A stretch of DNA of 64,000 nt, from NCBI RefSeq assembly GCF_051014685.1, contig NC_135058.1:7974811-8038810 (forward strand), given 5' to 3'. Shown in pieces: positions 24,375 to 34,770 of this stretch (position 1 is its first letter; the number at the start of each line of letters is the position of its first letter). The stretch comes from Ptiloglossa arizonensis (lineage: Eukaryota > Arthropoda > Insecta > Hymenoptera > Colletidae). The notes below the pieces were generated by a model. That model had not been told where the DNA came from and did not search any database. It was given only the letters and a program-made list of their open reading frames with translations. Both the position numbers and the translations under genes were made by a program.

Positions 24375-26126
24375 ATGTCTGGTGTAAGTAGTGCTTTCTC
24401 AATCCAGAAACTAAACGGTGGGAATTATTCGGTATGGAGTTATAAATTGGAACTGCTGCTGATTAAAGAAAAATTGTGGAATGTGATAGCAGAAGAGAAA
24501 CCTGAACCAGCGACCGTTGCGTGGACGCAGAAGGACAATGAAGCACGTGCCACAATTGGTCTCTTAGTTGAAGACACTCAGTTGCAACACATAAGGAATG
24601 CGAAAACCGCACGTGAAGCATGGGAGTCACTAAAGGATTACCACCAAAAGTCGACCTTAACAAGTAAGGTTCTGTTGTTAAAGCGACTGTGCCGAACGGT
24701 AATGAAGGAAGATGGTGACATGGAGCAACACATTACCATAATGTCAGGGTACATAAATGACTTAACGGCTCTCGGACAAAACCTACCAGATAATTTAATG
24801 GCGGCAATGCTATTGGGAAGTCTCCCTGAATCTTACGAAACGTTGGTTACAGCCCTTGAAAGCAGACCGGAAAACGATTTCACTTTGAAACTCGTAAAGG
24901 GAAAACTAATAGACGAGTTCAAAAGGCGTAAAGGGGCAAAGGACACAAGGGAGAATGCACAAGGTGCCGAAACGGCAATGAAAACAGATTTTGGATGCAG
25001 AAGCGGTGCCCAATCAAGAAGGACTTGTTATTTTTGTAAGAAGCCAGGGCATTACAAAAGTGACTGTACAAAATACAAGTCCTGGAAAAATAAGCAAGGA
25101 AAAGCCAATACAGTATCGGAAGGAAAATCTTCAAACGATATAAGTTTTTATGCAAAGGTTTTGACGGATAATCCAGAAGAAACGTGCTCGAAAGCCGAAA
25201 CTAAAGAAAATGCGAGACCTCACATTTGGATCATTGATTCCGGTGCAACTAGCCACATGTCAGCGTCAAAGGAATTCTTTCAAGAATTGGACACAAAGAG
25301 GCAAGGCCACGTGCGCCTTGCAGACGAAAGCAAAGTGGTCAAAGTGCATGGGATCGGATCGGGAACAATTAAATGTGGAGTGGACGCAGAAAAAGTTTTG
25401 GAAGTGAAAGTGACTAACGTGCTTTACGTTCCGTCACTCGGGTCTAATTTATTGTCGGTCAAAAAGCTAACCGAAAAAGGTTTCAGGTTGACTTTCGTTA
25501 AAGAAGACTGCACAATTTCAAAAGATGGGAAACTTTTAGCAAGAGCCACGACATCTGGAAACCTTTACCAGCTAAATGTAGTCGAAGAGGCACATGTCGC
25601 AAGCGGAAACAGTAACACTGGGCACACCGAAAATTGCCAGCATACCTGGCATCGACGGTTTGGTCATCGGGACCCAAGTGCAGTAAAGGAGCTTAGCGAA
25701 AAAAGGTTAGCTAAAGGTATAAGGGTAATCAGCTGTGGACAACGCATAACTTGCGAGTGTTGCATCATTGGCAAAATGTCGCGTATACCGTTTCCGAAAG
25801 AATCAAGGATACAACAGGGTCGACGCCAGGTCGACGCCAGGATCCAGCACCAGGGTCGACGCAAGGTCGACGCCAGGATACAGCAGGGTCGACGCAAGGT
25901 CGGCGCCAGGATCCAACGAAGGGATCCAGCAGCAGGGTCGGCGCAAGGTCGGCGCCAGGATCCAACGAAGGGATCCAGCATCAGGGTCGGCGCAAGGTCG
26001 ACGCCGGGATCGACACAAGCAACTCAGGAAGAGCACTGTGGTTGCACCGTTTGCTTCAAGATTTCGGGGAAGAAGATGGCTATCGAAGGAATACAACCAT
26101 CTATGAGGACAACCAAAGTTGCTTAA
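24375..26126 (+). pseudogene. Copia gag-protease-pre-integrase ORF, truncated and read into a minisatellite
   Basis: I chose the ATG at 24375 (context CAAAATG) because the open frame upstream has no other ATG. The resulting frame has 583 codons. Residues 1 to about 185 match copia-type Gag (UBN2 family), with the GGNYSVWSYKLELLL start. A zinc knuckle CX2CX4HX4C lies at residues 218-231 (Cys218, Cys221, His226, Cys231). The retropepsin motif IIDSGAT has Asp288. The pre-integrase zinc finger has His426, His431, Cys460 and Cys463. After about residue 477 the similarity stops. The frame runs through the minisatellite as repeated GRRKVDARIQ-like peptides, then reads ATQE of RNase H before leaving the correct frame. 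The product could be a Gag-protease polyprotein able to form particles; integrase and reverse-transcriptase activity are lost. Confidence 0.92.
25807..26006 (+). repeat. GC-rich coding minisatellite replacing integrase core and reverse transcriptase
   Basis: Five imperfect units of 33, 36, 33, 49 and 49 bp start with GGATMC at 25807, 25840, 25876, 25909 and 25958. The core of each unit is CAGGGTCGACGCAAGGTCGA or a variant with GGCG. The two 49-bp units are 36-bp units with an extra 13-bp GGATCCAACGAAG block. The array sits exactly where about 2.5 kb of integrase and reverse-transcriptase coding sequence should be. All six frames are open or nearly so across it. Its GC-richness contrasts strongly with the AT-rich retrotransposon on both sides, pointing to an origin outside the element. 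Confidence 0.95.
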
Positions 26127-26323
26127 AGCTTGTGTGTAGTGACAAGTTTAATAATCGAACTAAACATATAGACACTAAGTTTCATTACATAAAAGATGTG
26201 CATAGTCAGGGAATCGTGAACTACGAATATTGTCCCACAGAACGAATGTTAGCGGATATGTTAACAAAACCTTTAGGCAAAGTGAAGTTAAAGTTTTTCA
26301 TTAATAAGTGCGGACTGTTTTAG
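26015..26323 (+). pseudogene. C-terminal fragment of copia RNase H, frameshifted from the gag frame
   Basis: The fragment begins with ATQE in the gag frame and continues in the next frame as ALWLHRLLQDFG, YEDNQSCLKL, NRTKHIDTKFHYIKD and ADMLTKPL, ending at TAG 26321-26323. These are the hallmark blocks of the copia RNase H C-terminus, including the conserved Glu-Asp-Asn of EDNQS and the Lys-His-Ile-Asp block. The frame change lies at about 26027-26033, within GGAAGAGCAC. Upstream RNase H and all reverse-transcriptase motifs are absent, so this is a remnant. Its retention next to the polypurine tract may reflect cis-acting needs rather than protein function. Confidence 0.93.
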
Positions 26324-26354
26324 TTCTTTAAAGTAAATAAGAATGATCATTGTT

Positions 26355-26363
26355 GAGGAAGGG
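26355..26363 (+). promoter_or_regulatory. Polypurine tract for plus-strand priming
   Basis: GAGGAAGGG, nine purines in a row, abuts the 3' LTR start at 26364. This is the standard position for the second-strand primer of LTR retrotransposons. Confidence 0.9.
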
Positions 26364-26650
26364 TGTTGGAATGAATGCAACAACGATCTTAAGGATGCCA
26401 GATGTCGATTTTTGGGACTGTCTCCGTATTGGCGCGTAAGGGTCGTCCGCCGCGCGGTCAACGGTTTGGCCGTTTACGTTTTTGTTTTCCCTACCAGTCG
26501 AGTTCCAGGTCCAGAGTCACGAAGACATATCACATTGTACTCCTCGAGTCCCTACATTGTATTCTTGTGTGTACGGGAACTATACTACTAGATACGCGAG
26601 ATCCCTGCATATCATAATAAACTACTTATTATAATCTGAACTTTCCAACA
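26364..26650 (+). repeat. 3' LTR of the copia-like element
   Basis: The LTR is 287 bp, bounded by TGTTGGAA and TTCCAACA, and I found no difference from the 5' LTR at 23991-24277. The polyadenylation signal AATAAA is at 26616-26621. Confidence 0.97.
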
Positions 26651-26655
26651 GATAT
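26651..26655. other. Target-site duplication, right copy (GATAT)
   Basis: GATAT follows the 3' LTR and matches 23986-23990. Confidence 0.92.
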
Positions 26656-27580
26656 ACTGCACTGACGAATCTAAATCCAAAGCGACGTTTTTGTACTTTT
26701 AACTGTTAAATGAGTGTAATTGACGCGCAAAGGACACGGAAAATGTAGCGATCTCCTTGATACCTTGGTTAAAGGGATTTCTTACAGTGTAAATTAGAAG
26801 GCGAGGTTCACGATGGTCAAAGTGGCTAGAAAATTTGTTTCTGGATGAAAGAAATTATTATTCGTCGATAGACGAGAGACAGTCCTATTTCATAGTTTCG
26901 ATATATGTTAAAAAGTTGTTCGAACTGTAAGACCAGCCTCGCTGGTAAGGTAGACGATTATTCATTGGTACTCGGTAGAATGTTCGTTGTTCGGTGCTCC
27001 AAGTCGCGAGACAACGTGCTCCTTTAAGTAATGGCGTTGTTACTCGGCCCCCATAAAAAGCAGGATCGTTCCCAGTGAACGGTGCAAGTTCCGTAAGTCA
27101 CCATTTCCTGTCAGTCTCTGCCAGCTGTCGAAGAGAGGAGGTCAGGAAAGTTCGGTACAGGGAAGGAAGTAAAGCGCCAACAACGGGTAGATGGGTATAA
27201 AGAGAAAGAGAGAGAGAGAAAGAGACATTGGGGAATGGGGGTGAGAACAGGGTGGAGAAGTCTTAGACGAAGGCGAGAACGGAGGTTTAAGTAGGATTCT
27301 TACGTCAGTCGGATTCCACTCGAAGTAGCAAAGAGAAAAGGTTGAATGGAATCGGGCGCATCGGGTGAACGACAGAAGGGTGGCTCGGATCCGGTGGGCG
27401 GTTAGAGGAAGAGCAAACAAATCGATGTGCAAGTGCATTTCTTGATTTCATCCCGGTCTCTTTCATCGCTGCCCGCTACGCGACACTGTATACCCCCTTG
27501 CTCATCGAGCAACTTCGAGCCGGATCTGTAATGCGTTCTTATTACAGATTTTTACCGAACGAAGCCCCGTTATGGCAAGA
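26656..27580. other. Gene-less stretch with a GA-rich simple repeat
   Basis: No gene is supported. A GA/AGAAAG simple repeat runs from about 27201 to 27226. Confidence 0.5.
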
Positions 27581-27965
27581 ACCACGATCCGCTCGTTACG
27601 TTGCACGAGATGGACGTTTATAAGAAAATCACCCTCGCGTTCGTTAGCCCCGAGAAACTTCTGAAAAGGGATTTCTTCCAAGGGAAATATTACTTTCCCT
27701 GTTGATACTTTGAAGTAATATTTTCTATAGTAATTTATCACAGACGATACTTATCAAAGATTTTTTCGAACGATGTAACGAGAATCACCATTGCGTCACC
27801 GTTACGTCGCACAGAATGGACGTTTATTGCAAAAATAAACGTTCGTCGAAGGAAAATATTACGTCTCTTATCGGTACTTCGAAGAAATATTTTTTGCGGC
27901 AGCAACATTGTAGTTTAACGATTGCGTCATCGTATCGCGTAGAATTGGCCCTTGTTGCAGAATCA
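27581..27965. repeat. Highly diverged tandem repeat, two and a half units
   Basis: A block with GTTACGTYGCACRGAATGGACGTTTAT-like sequence, followed by GGAAATATTACTTT and a CTTYGAAGWAATATTTT block, occurs from about 27581 and again from 27786. A third partial unit begins near 27917 with ATTGCGTCATCGTATCGCGT. Periods are about 205 and 131 bp because of internal indels. Confidence 0.72.
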
Positions 27966-30900
27966 CCTGCAGATTTTCAACCCTGAGAACATTCTGCGAG
28001 AGGATTATTCGTCGGATAGAAATATTGTCTCTTCGTTCTTTTGAAAACTGCGTCAAAGGAACGAAACCGATCTTTTTTGCACCTCCGTCCGAATTAAAGA
28101 GTTTTACTATCGAGCGATAGGTACACACGGTGAATCGATACAAACTTTGACTGGTTCGAAAGTCAAATACACTGTTCACGATTGGTCGAAATTGTTCAGA
28201 GGTTTGATTCTAGGTCGAAGAATCGATCGAAAGTATAAGTTGATTCGTTCGTTCTAGATTCTTCTTTCGAGTGGTTCTTAGAGGGCAAGGGAATTAGGTA
28301 CAGTGACACGAATAATTTGGAAGAACAGAGACATTTCTGAGAGCTTCTCGAATTTGATATACAAATACATCTTGAAAAATACCTGTTGCACGTGACAGGT
28401 GGACACGCATCGTGGAGACGAAATTACCGATTCACTCTATCGATCCTTCGAAACATGGTGTAACTTGAACACCAGCGAGCAAATTGTATCGATATTTACA
28501 ACGTCGAGTGACTCTGATAAATACTACTGCGAAGAAGGGGAGATAGCGACCATGAATATATGTATACATTCGGTTCCTAATATAGCGCTACGTATTGCTA
28601 CAAGATACGTCGTAAATCTTCGAGAATAATCCGTTGTATAGGACACATCGTACGCTGTAACGTATCGTCCTAACAAAAATTCACGCAGAGTTCGTGTTCG
28701 TTGGCGTGAAAAAAAAATATTTCAACGTTCTGACCGAAGGATCGTTGTCCCAGGATCGATTTCCTTTCTCTCCGGGTTAATATTCTCCGCAACGAAGAGT
28801 TCTCGTCGGAACGGTTTCTTCGAGACGGTACACACCGAGCTGCTCGTCGTCGTTCCAGCTATTATTCATGGTGCCCCGAACCACCCCCGTGACCTTAGAG
28901 TACGACGATGTCGGGGATGTACTCCGCGCCGACGCGTATCGTTCCTGTCGTCAAAAATGGTCCCGGTTTCTACCCCCGCGCGACGACCACGTCGGAAAAT
29001 TCCCAAGGAAAATTCGTACTCCGTTTTCCAATAATCTCGCGGTTTCAGAAAATACCGTTGTTGTCGTTAAACGTGGAACAGAGGACGGTGGACGACGCTC
29101 CGCGTAGCGCGGGAAATTGGCTCTAATTAAGAGGAGACGGCGGCAGCTTGATATGTTTACGCAGGGGCTGCTTTTTAAACACGACCCGCTTCAGGGACCC
29201 TTTGCCGAGTGAGCGCTGTTTAAACGATAACTCGATTAAAAGAGCCGGTCTGAACCGAACAACGGCATTTAATTAACAAAAGTGCTCACCGAGAGCTGCA
29301 CCGCCACCCCAATTCAGCTCCGGTACCCGACATCCCCTCTCCCTTTGGGAGTGGGAGTTTCTCTTCGAATTCTCCTATAGTCCGTTGACCCCCTACCCGA
29401 CCACCCTTTTCCTTATCCAGTCTTTTGTGTTCCTTTCCACCGACGGTCGGGGAATAATTGCGAGAATATAGTACCGACGAGAGTAGTCCCACTAGATTTG
29501 CCTTCTACTGGCCTCTTCGTCTTTTATTATTTCCCCGTTCTGTTTCCACTCCTTTCCTGCCACTTTCCAACCGGGGTCGTTGTCAGACGTTGGAAACCTC
29601 GCGCACCGATCGTGGAAATATCGAAAATATTCCCTAGCCTCTGCTGGCCCGTTAACGCGACGTTTCTATCGACCATCGTCTCGTTCTCTCTTCCTCTTCT
29701 TCCCTCTGGGTCTCGTTCGTCTCGATTTCTTTCTTTCTTACCCTCTCGTTCTCTTTCTCCCTTCATCTCTCTCTACGTTCAAGCTTCTATAAATACATGA
29801 TTTCAACAGAAGCGTCAGCTAGACGTAACTAGAATCGACTCGAAGTAATTGGAAGCGCTAGCGACGCGACGACAGTCACTGCTCGCAACTGAACCGATTG
29901 TTTGAAAATAGACGGGCCCCGTGGACGTTCGAGCCGCGGCCCCCTGATGAAATGGGGACAAAAAGATGTTCGAAGGTTCGTTTTTTTTTCTTTTTATTTT
30001 GCGACGGGGAACACTTCGCTTCCAAATCGTTCGGAAATTAAACTCTCGACCGTTCGCGCTTCGGCAGGTGTTAAAATTCCCGCTCGAAGAGGGTGAATAG
30101 CGAATTCCGCGATATAGGCACGCGGGACACGGGGAGGGAGGGGGACGCCGGCGCGTTTGAGACACTGACAAATCGGCAGGGCGCGGGCACGCCGATTGTG
30201 TGTGTGTGTGTGTGTGCGTGTGTGTGTGTGCGTGTTCGTCGTAAATGCTGCTTTCAGCGTTTAATTCCAACGTCGAGTAATTTGGAGAGCGACGTTCGCG
30301 GAACGAAATGGTCTCTTTTTTCAAAGTCGACTTTATTCGGAAATCGATCATTTGTCGCGAGAATATACACCCGATAGAGTAACATTCTCCAGGAGCACTG
30401 TTTAGAACGTTAATTTGAAATTTCTTACGAGAAAACACGAATAGTTTGCGCCACGGTTTTGAAACTTTAAGCGGGTGGAAACAGTTTCTATCTCGCAAGG
30501 ATTCGAGTACCACTGGAAAGTATTGAATAACGATTTCACATCGAGATATCGCAACGATAGAGATTCTTTCCACCGTAAACTGTCCGCCATCCGTGGACAG
30601 GCTCGCGTACCGTGCGCGTAGACCCCGAAATCCGTGCGCGTGGACCCCGGTTCCGGCGCAGTTGCGAAAGGTTGTGCAGCGTCTAATCATCCGCGCACAG
30701 ACCCGACGAATTGATTCGCACGTTACCATTGATGCAAAGTTAAAACGTCAAACGTTCCTAACACTCATCTGTCGTATATTTGTTATTTAACCAAAGGTCT
30801 TAAACTATTATAGTATCGTCCGTTGATTCAGTTGAACGAAATAGAAAACTTTGAGCACTGCGCCCTAAGAAACACTCTCTAAATTCGTACACGCTACAAG

Positions 30901-33305
30901 AGTTCCGTCAACGACTCTCCGCTAAAATCTTCTTTCGCAAACAATCTTCACCGCCCAGGATATTCACATATTTCCTAATAGTCTTTCATCAGCTTCGATT
31001 TAAAATCGTTTCGAGTTAAACGCTTTGGTGCAACGGCAATAAACTCTTCCTGCGAGAGTAGTCTTCGCACGAACCGCGGTATATTTTACGACCTCGCAAT
31101 CTCTTCGATAAATAACTTCTTTTTTATCGCCATTCTCTTTTCCATCCGCTCGGATTGTGCGTGAAAACCCCGGCATTCGTATCGTTCCGTCTCCGTTTGT
31201 TTTCTTCTTCTCTTCCATACGACCGTCCCCGAAGATTGCGAATATAAAAGTCTCCATGCGCTCTTGATTAATCAGGTGTTGTTGAGCGTCATAAGACCGT
31301 TCTCGAGCAATTCACTCCGGCTAGCAGTCCGCGGTCCCTTACAGCCGCATTAAAAGTCTTCTCCTCTTCTCGCGGCAACTTCTCTTCGTCGGCAATCTCT
31401 TTTTCACGAACGATAACGCCGCGCAATCTCGTCCGACACTTTGTCATGCGGGATTCGAGCGCCCTGGGAAATATGATGATCCTCGGACACCAGCGAGATA
31501 AATCTCGCCGGGGCAACAAGGATTTTACGAGCCATTCGGAGGACCCGGTTTGTTTTTTTTTTCTTTTTTCCTTTTTTTCGTTCCTGCTAACCGGACGGAA
31601 AATCAGTTTCGATTCCTCGCTCGAGAGGTCTCGATGGTTATTCAACCCTGTTCTCCCCATCCAGGAGCTGGGGCGCGTTGAACGTCTCGTGCTCGAAAAG
31701 ATTTTTGGCGCGATCGTGAGCGTGTTTCCCCATAGCTCGGGGACCTGTCAATCGGAGGGAAAATTTCTACGTGGATCGAAACAATGAAAAATCCAATGAG
31801 GGATAAATCATCGCCGTCTTGGCTCCTTTTTTCGAAGTTCTCGCGACGAATGGGTATCATTGATCCCATGGAACGATTAACGATGTTTTCGAATATTTAC
31901 CGTACCCCTTTTGTTCGAGAAAAGTTCTTCACGACGCAACATAGGAAATGATTGATAACTTCACGGAAGAAAATTGCATACGAATTTTTCTGGTCTTTTT
32001 CTTAAACACGAATGCGTGGTACGTATGTCAAGTTTCAAATATCTAGGTATTGTACAATTTTCTTTGCATCGAATCGAAAATATCGTTCGAAAGGAGGATA
32101 CCTTGTCGAATTGTAATGAAAATATCATCGTGAATGAATCCGGTACAGAGTCGTTGTCCCGTACAAATTGGAATGAAAAAGTACGTAAACGTATGAGCAT
32201 CCTGTACGTTCTCCCGGTAGTATTTTAAATTTCGCGGTCGAATCGCGTCGGCTATCGTATTCGTTAAAACGATATAACGGCTCTCGCTACACAATTTTCC
32301 ATTCCACGACGCACGGTCTCGCGATTTCCACGAACACGCGCGAGTGTACGAGCGCTCAGACGTTTCACGGAAAACCGCGGTCGATGCATTCCGCCCGACG
32401 AATCGACCTCGTTCGCCGTCAGCGAAGCGGAACAGGAAGTCGAAAAGGTGTTTCATGCTTGCAGTTCGCGCCTATTACCGAAAACGCAAAATCCATTTCA
32501 AACCCGACTAACAAACTTTTGTAGGTTGAGTGGTACAAATGTTTTATGCCAAAGTTGGTCAGTATTGCAGACAAGTGCGCGATGGGCCGTAGCAAAATGG
32601 CGGCCCGGAGAGTAATTAGCTCACGGTTCGCGATTTCGGAGATACCAAGGGTACATTGCATCCGTAGTTTCCCCGCTTTTTGATAATTAAACATTCGTTG
32701 AATGAAACCGTTGGTTAAATGGCCACATCGATTCGTAACTTTCTATGACGATTCGTGCGAGATTGCGTCGAGAGAACGCTCGAGTTCCATCGAGCTCGTT
32801 ATATCGAGTCGAAGCGCCGAAAAACTTCGTAACAAAGAATTTCATTAGATAAAGTGGTCCTAGATTCAAAGACCGGTAACCCGATTGGAAGCGCAAACGT
32901 TGATAAATGGATTCGAGTAAATAGTATGCTAGAAATCGCTTCCCGATGTTTAACCCGAGCGGATACAGAAGGCCAGACTTTTGTTCGTAACTTACAAATG
33001 TTGCAAACAGAGCTACGGGAAGAAGGGGCGGTCCGGTTGCTCTTCGTTTCGGATTTTCGAACGGACTTCTACTTTTATTCGACTCCCCGTTCGGAGGGTT
33101 GCGGCGAATTCGAACGAAGAACCTTGAAACGCGATCGCCTCTTTTGTTCCGCTTCGCTCGGTTATCGATTCCGGAATCATTGGCACAGGAGTATCGCGGA
33201 CAACGCATCAAAGATAAAGACTGTACTAGGTCCGATTAACTACCAACCGCAATTTAATCGTCCTGGATACTCTTCATCCATAAAATGGGTCGTGAACGAA
33301 ACGGT
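27966..33305. other. Gene-less stretch with simple repeats
   Basis: I see no supportable gene. The 29300-29790 part is pyrimidine-rich on the plus strand. The 304-codon minus-strand frame at 29815-30729 reads through the GT microsatellite as a Thr-His run and has no recognisable domain. A T-rich run lies at 31552-31577. Confidence 0.5.
30197..30234. repeat. TG microsatellite
   Basis: TG dinucleotides run for 38 bases with two TGCG interruptions. Confidence 0.97.
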
Positions 33306-33309
33306 TCTT

Positions 33310-33900
33310 GGGAAAACAATCACAAGGTTGGCCTAAAAAATCTTCCACGTTATTGCTGGTTCCATGCTCTCCGAGAACTTTGTTAGCGACACCCTAGTAT
33401 TCGAATAGTTCCATTTCCGCCATTTTTTACAGTCGCGAGACAAAATAGTGCACATAGAGGAAGTTACTAAGAAAACATTTGCAATATTAACCTAAAAATT
33501 CTTCTAGCTCTTGCTGTTTCCATGCTCTCCGAGTACTTTATGCGGAGCACTCCCATGTATAAATTGTTTCAGATATTTATAACCTATTAAAATAGTATAT
33601 TTACAATAGGAGAAGCTATTAAGAAAACATTTCCAATACTAACCTAAAAAGTCTTCCAGAGTTTCCTGTTTCCATGCTCTCCGAGTACTCTGTGCGGAGC
33701 ACTCCCAAGCATAAATTGTTCCAAATATTTATAACCTATTAAAATAGTATATTTACAATAGTAGAGAGAAAAGCTATTAAGGAAACCCCGAGGAAAAATA
33801 ATTTCCCGCCCCGTCTCGCCGTTTCCATTCTCCCCGAGTAGTCCGTTAGCGGCACTCCCACGCTCGGATGGTTCCTCTTCCGCCATTTTCTGGAACCACG
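33310..33900. repeat. Tandem repeat, period about 153 bp, four units
   Basis: CCATGCTCTCCGAG occurs at 33362, 33520 and 33672, with the related CCATTCTCCCCGAG at 33825. Periods are 158, 152 and 153 bp. Each unit also has AACCTAAAAA.TCTTC before the anchor and a GCGGAGCACTCCCA-like block after it. The two central units share CTATTAAAATAGTATATTTA, which is itself nearly palindromic. The first and last units are the most diverged. Confidence 0.92.
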
Positions 33901-34327
33901 GTGCAAAGAATCGGTTTTGAACGCGTCGGAGCGGGACCGTACGCTTCTGCAACTCGATATCACGGCGTGTCCAGTCAAGCCCGCGTTAAAATTAGATCAC
34001 AGCAGCTCCGTTACCCCGTATCAATATAGCGCACGCCCTTACGGAATCGAACGGGATATTAGTTTACAATCAGTTCGAAACATCGTTCCGTTGTCGGGTA
34101 TCCGGTATCCATCCTAACCAAAGTTTCCATCGACTCGGCCGGAATACGTATAGATAGTCCTCACGGAGCAGACGCTGCGCAAGAGATCTCGGGGGACCTT
34201 GTTACCGCCAAGTTTAAATGCTTTCAAGGTGTCGGTACTGACCCAGTTTGTCCGGCGACATTGGTTTCAGCCTCCGTAGACCGTATCGGTTTATACCCAC
34301 GAAGATGTTCCCACAGTAGTTGGCGAG
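33901..34327. other. Gene-less unique sequence
   Basis: I see no gene or repeat in this stretch. Confidence 0.5.
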
Positions 34328-34410
34328 CAACGAACGCGATCGTTCGATAGACTCCGGGTTCCAGTGTTTTTATTCAAACGGAAGTTGCATTCGAACGATC
34401 GCGTTCGTTG
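34328..34410. repeat. Perfect 20-bp inverted repeat around a 43-base spacer
   Basis: CAACGAACGCGATCGTTCGA at 34328-34347 is exactly reverse-complemented at 34391-34410. Each arm also contains the smaller palindrome CGAACG-CGAT-CGTTCG or its equivalent, so several alternative hairpins can form. No TA or other target duplication was seen at the ends. Confidence 0.9.
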
Positions 34411-34500
34411 ATTCGAACGTTCGTCCGAGAACGATCCTCAGGTCGGGACAGATCGACTTGTTACCGATTTAACGCACTTCGAACGAAAAACGATGTCTCT

Positions 34501-34770
34501 ATTGGATCGTAACGCGCGTCTAGGTTTTCGAATCAACGACAATTGTATCCAATTCGTCTCGTATACTGGTATATAATTAAACCAGGACTATTTCAACGAG
34601 TAACAATGTGTTTGTTCGATAGTAATTTAGCTTCTGCGTTGAGATCTTTGAATTAACGAGAATTTTATATAATACGTTTCGTACAAAGAGCAATATCTTT
34701 ATTCGATCACAACGTGCGTCAAGGTCTTTGGATCAACGATAATTGTATGTTACGTCTCCTGCGTGACGAT
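34501..34770. repeat. Diverged tandem repeat, about 90-110 bp, three units
   Basis: ATTGGATCGTAACGCGCGTC at 34501, TTCGATAGTAATTTAGCTTC near 34615 and ATTCGATCACAACGTGCGTC at 34701 begin equivalent units. Each continues with TTTGRATYAACGA and ATTGTAT-like blocks. Confidence 0.75.

Larger units (their letters stand above)
23991..26650 (+). mobile_element. Full-length but internally deleted copia-like LTR retrotransposon (non-autonomous)
   Basis: The element is 2660 bp, about half the usual 5 kb of Ty1/copia. In order it has a 287-bp LTR, a primer-binding site, a gag-protease-pre-integrase frame, a GC-rich minisatellite, the 3' end of RNase H, a polypurine tract and a second 287-bp LTR. GATAT target duplications flank it. 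The two LTRs read as identical base for base, so insertion was recent. The integrase catalytic core and the whole reverse transcriptase are missing, so this copy cannot have moved itself. It must have been copied and inserted with enzymes supplied by a related autonomous element. The domain order gag-PR-IN-(RT)-RH, with integrase before RNase H, is diagnostic of copia rather than gypsy. Confidence 0.96.

Noticed and set aside
29815..30729. 304-codon minus-strand open frame
   Set aside because: It includes a Thr-His run produced by the TG microsatellite and has no domain similarity I recognise. It is likely open by chance.
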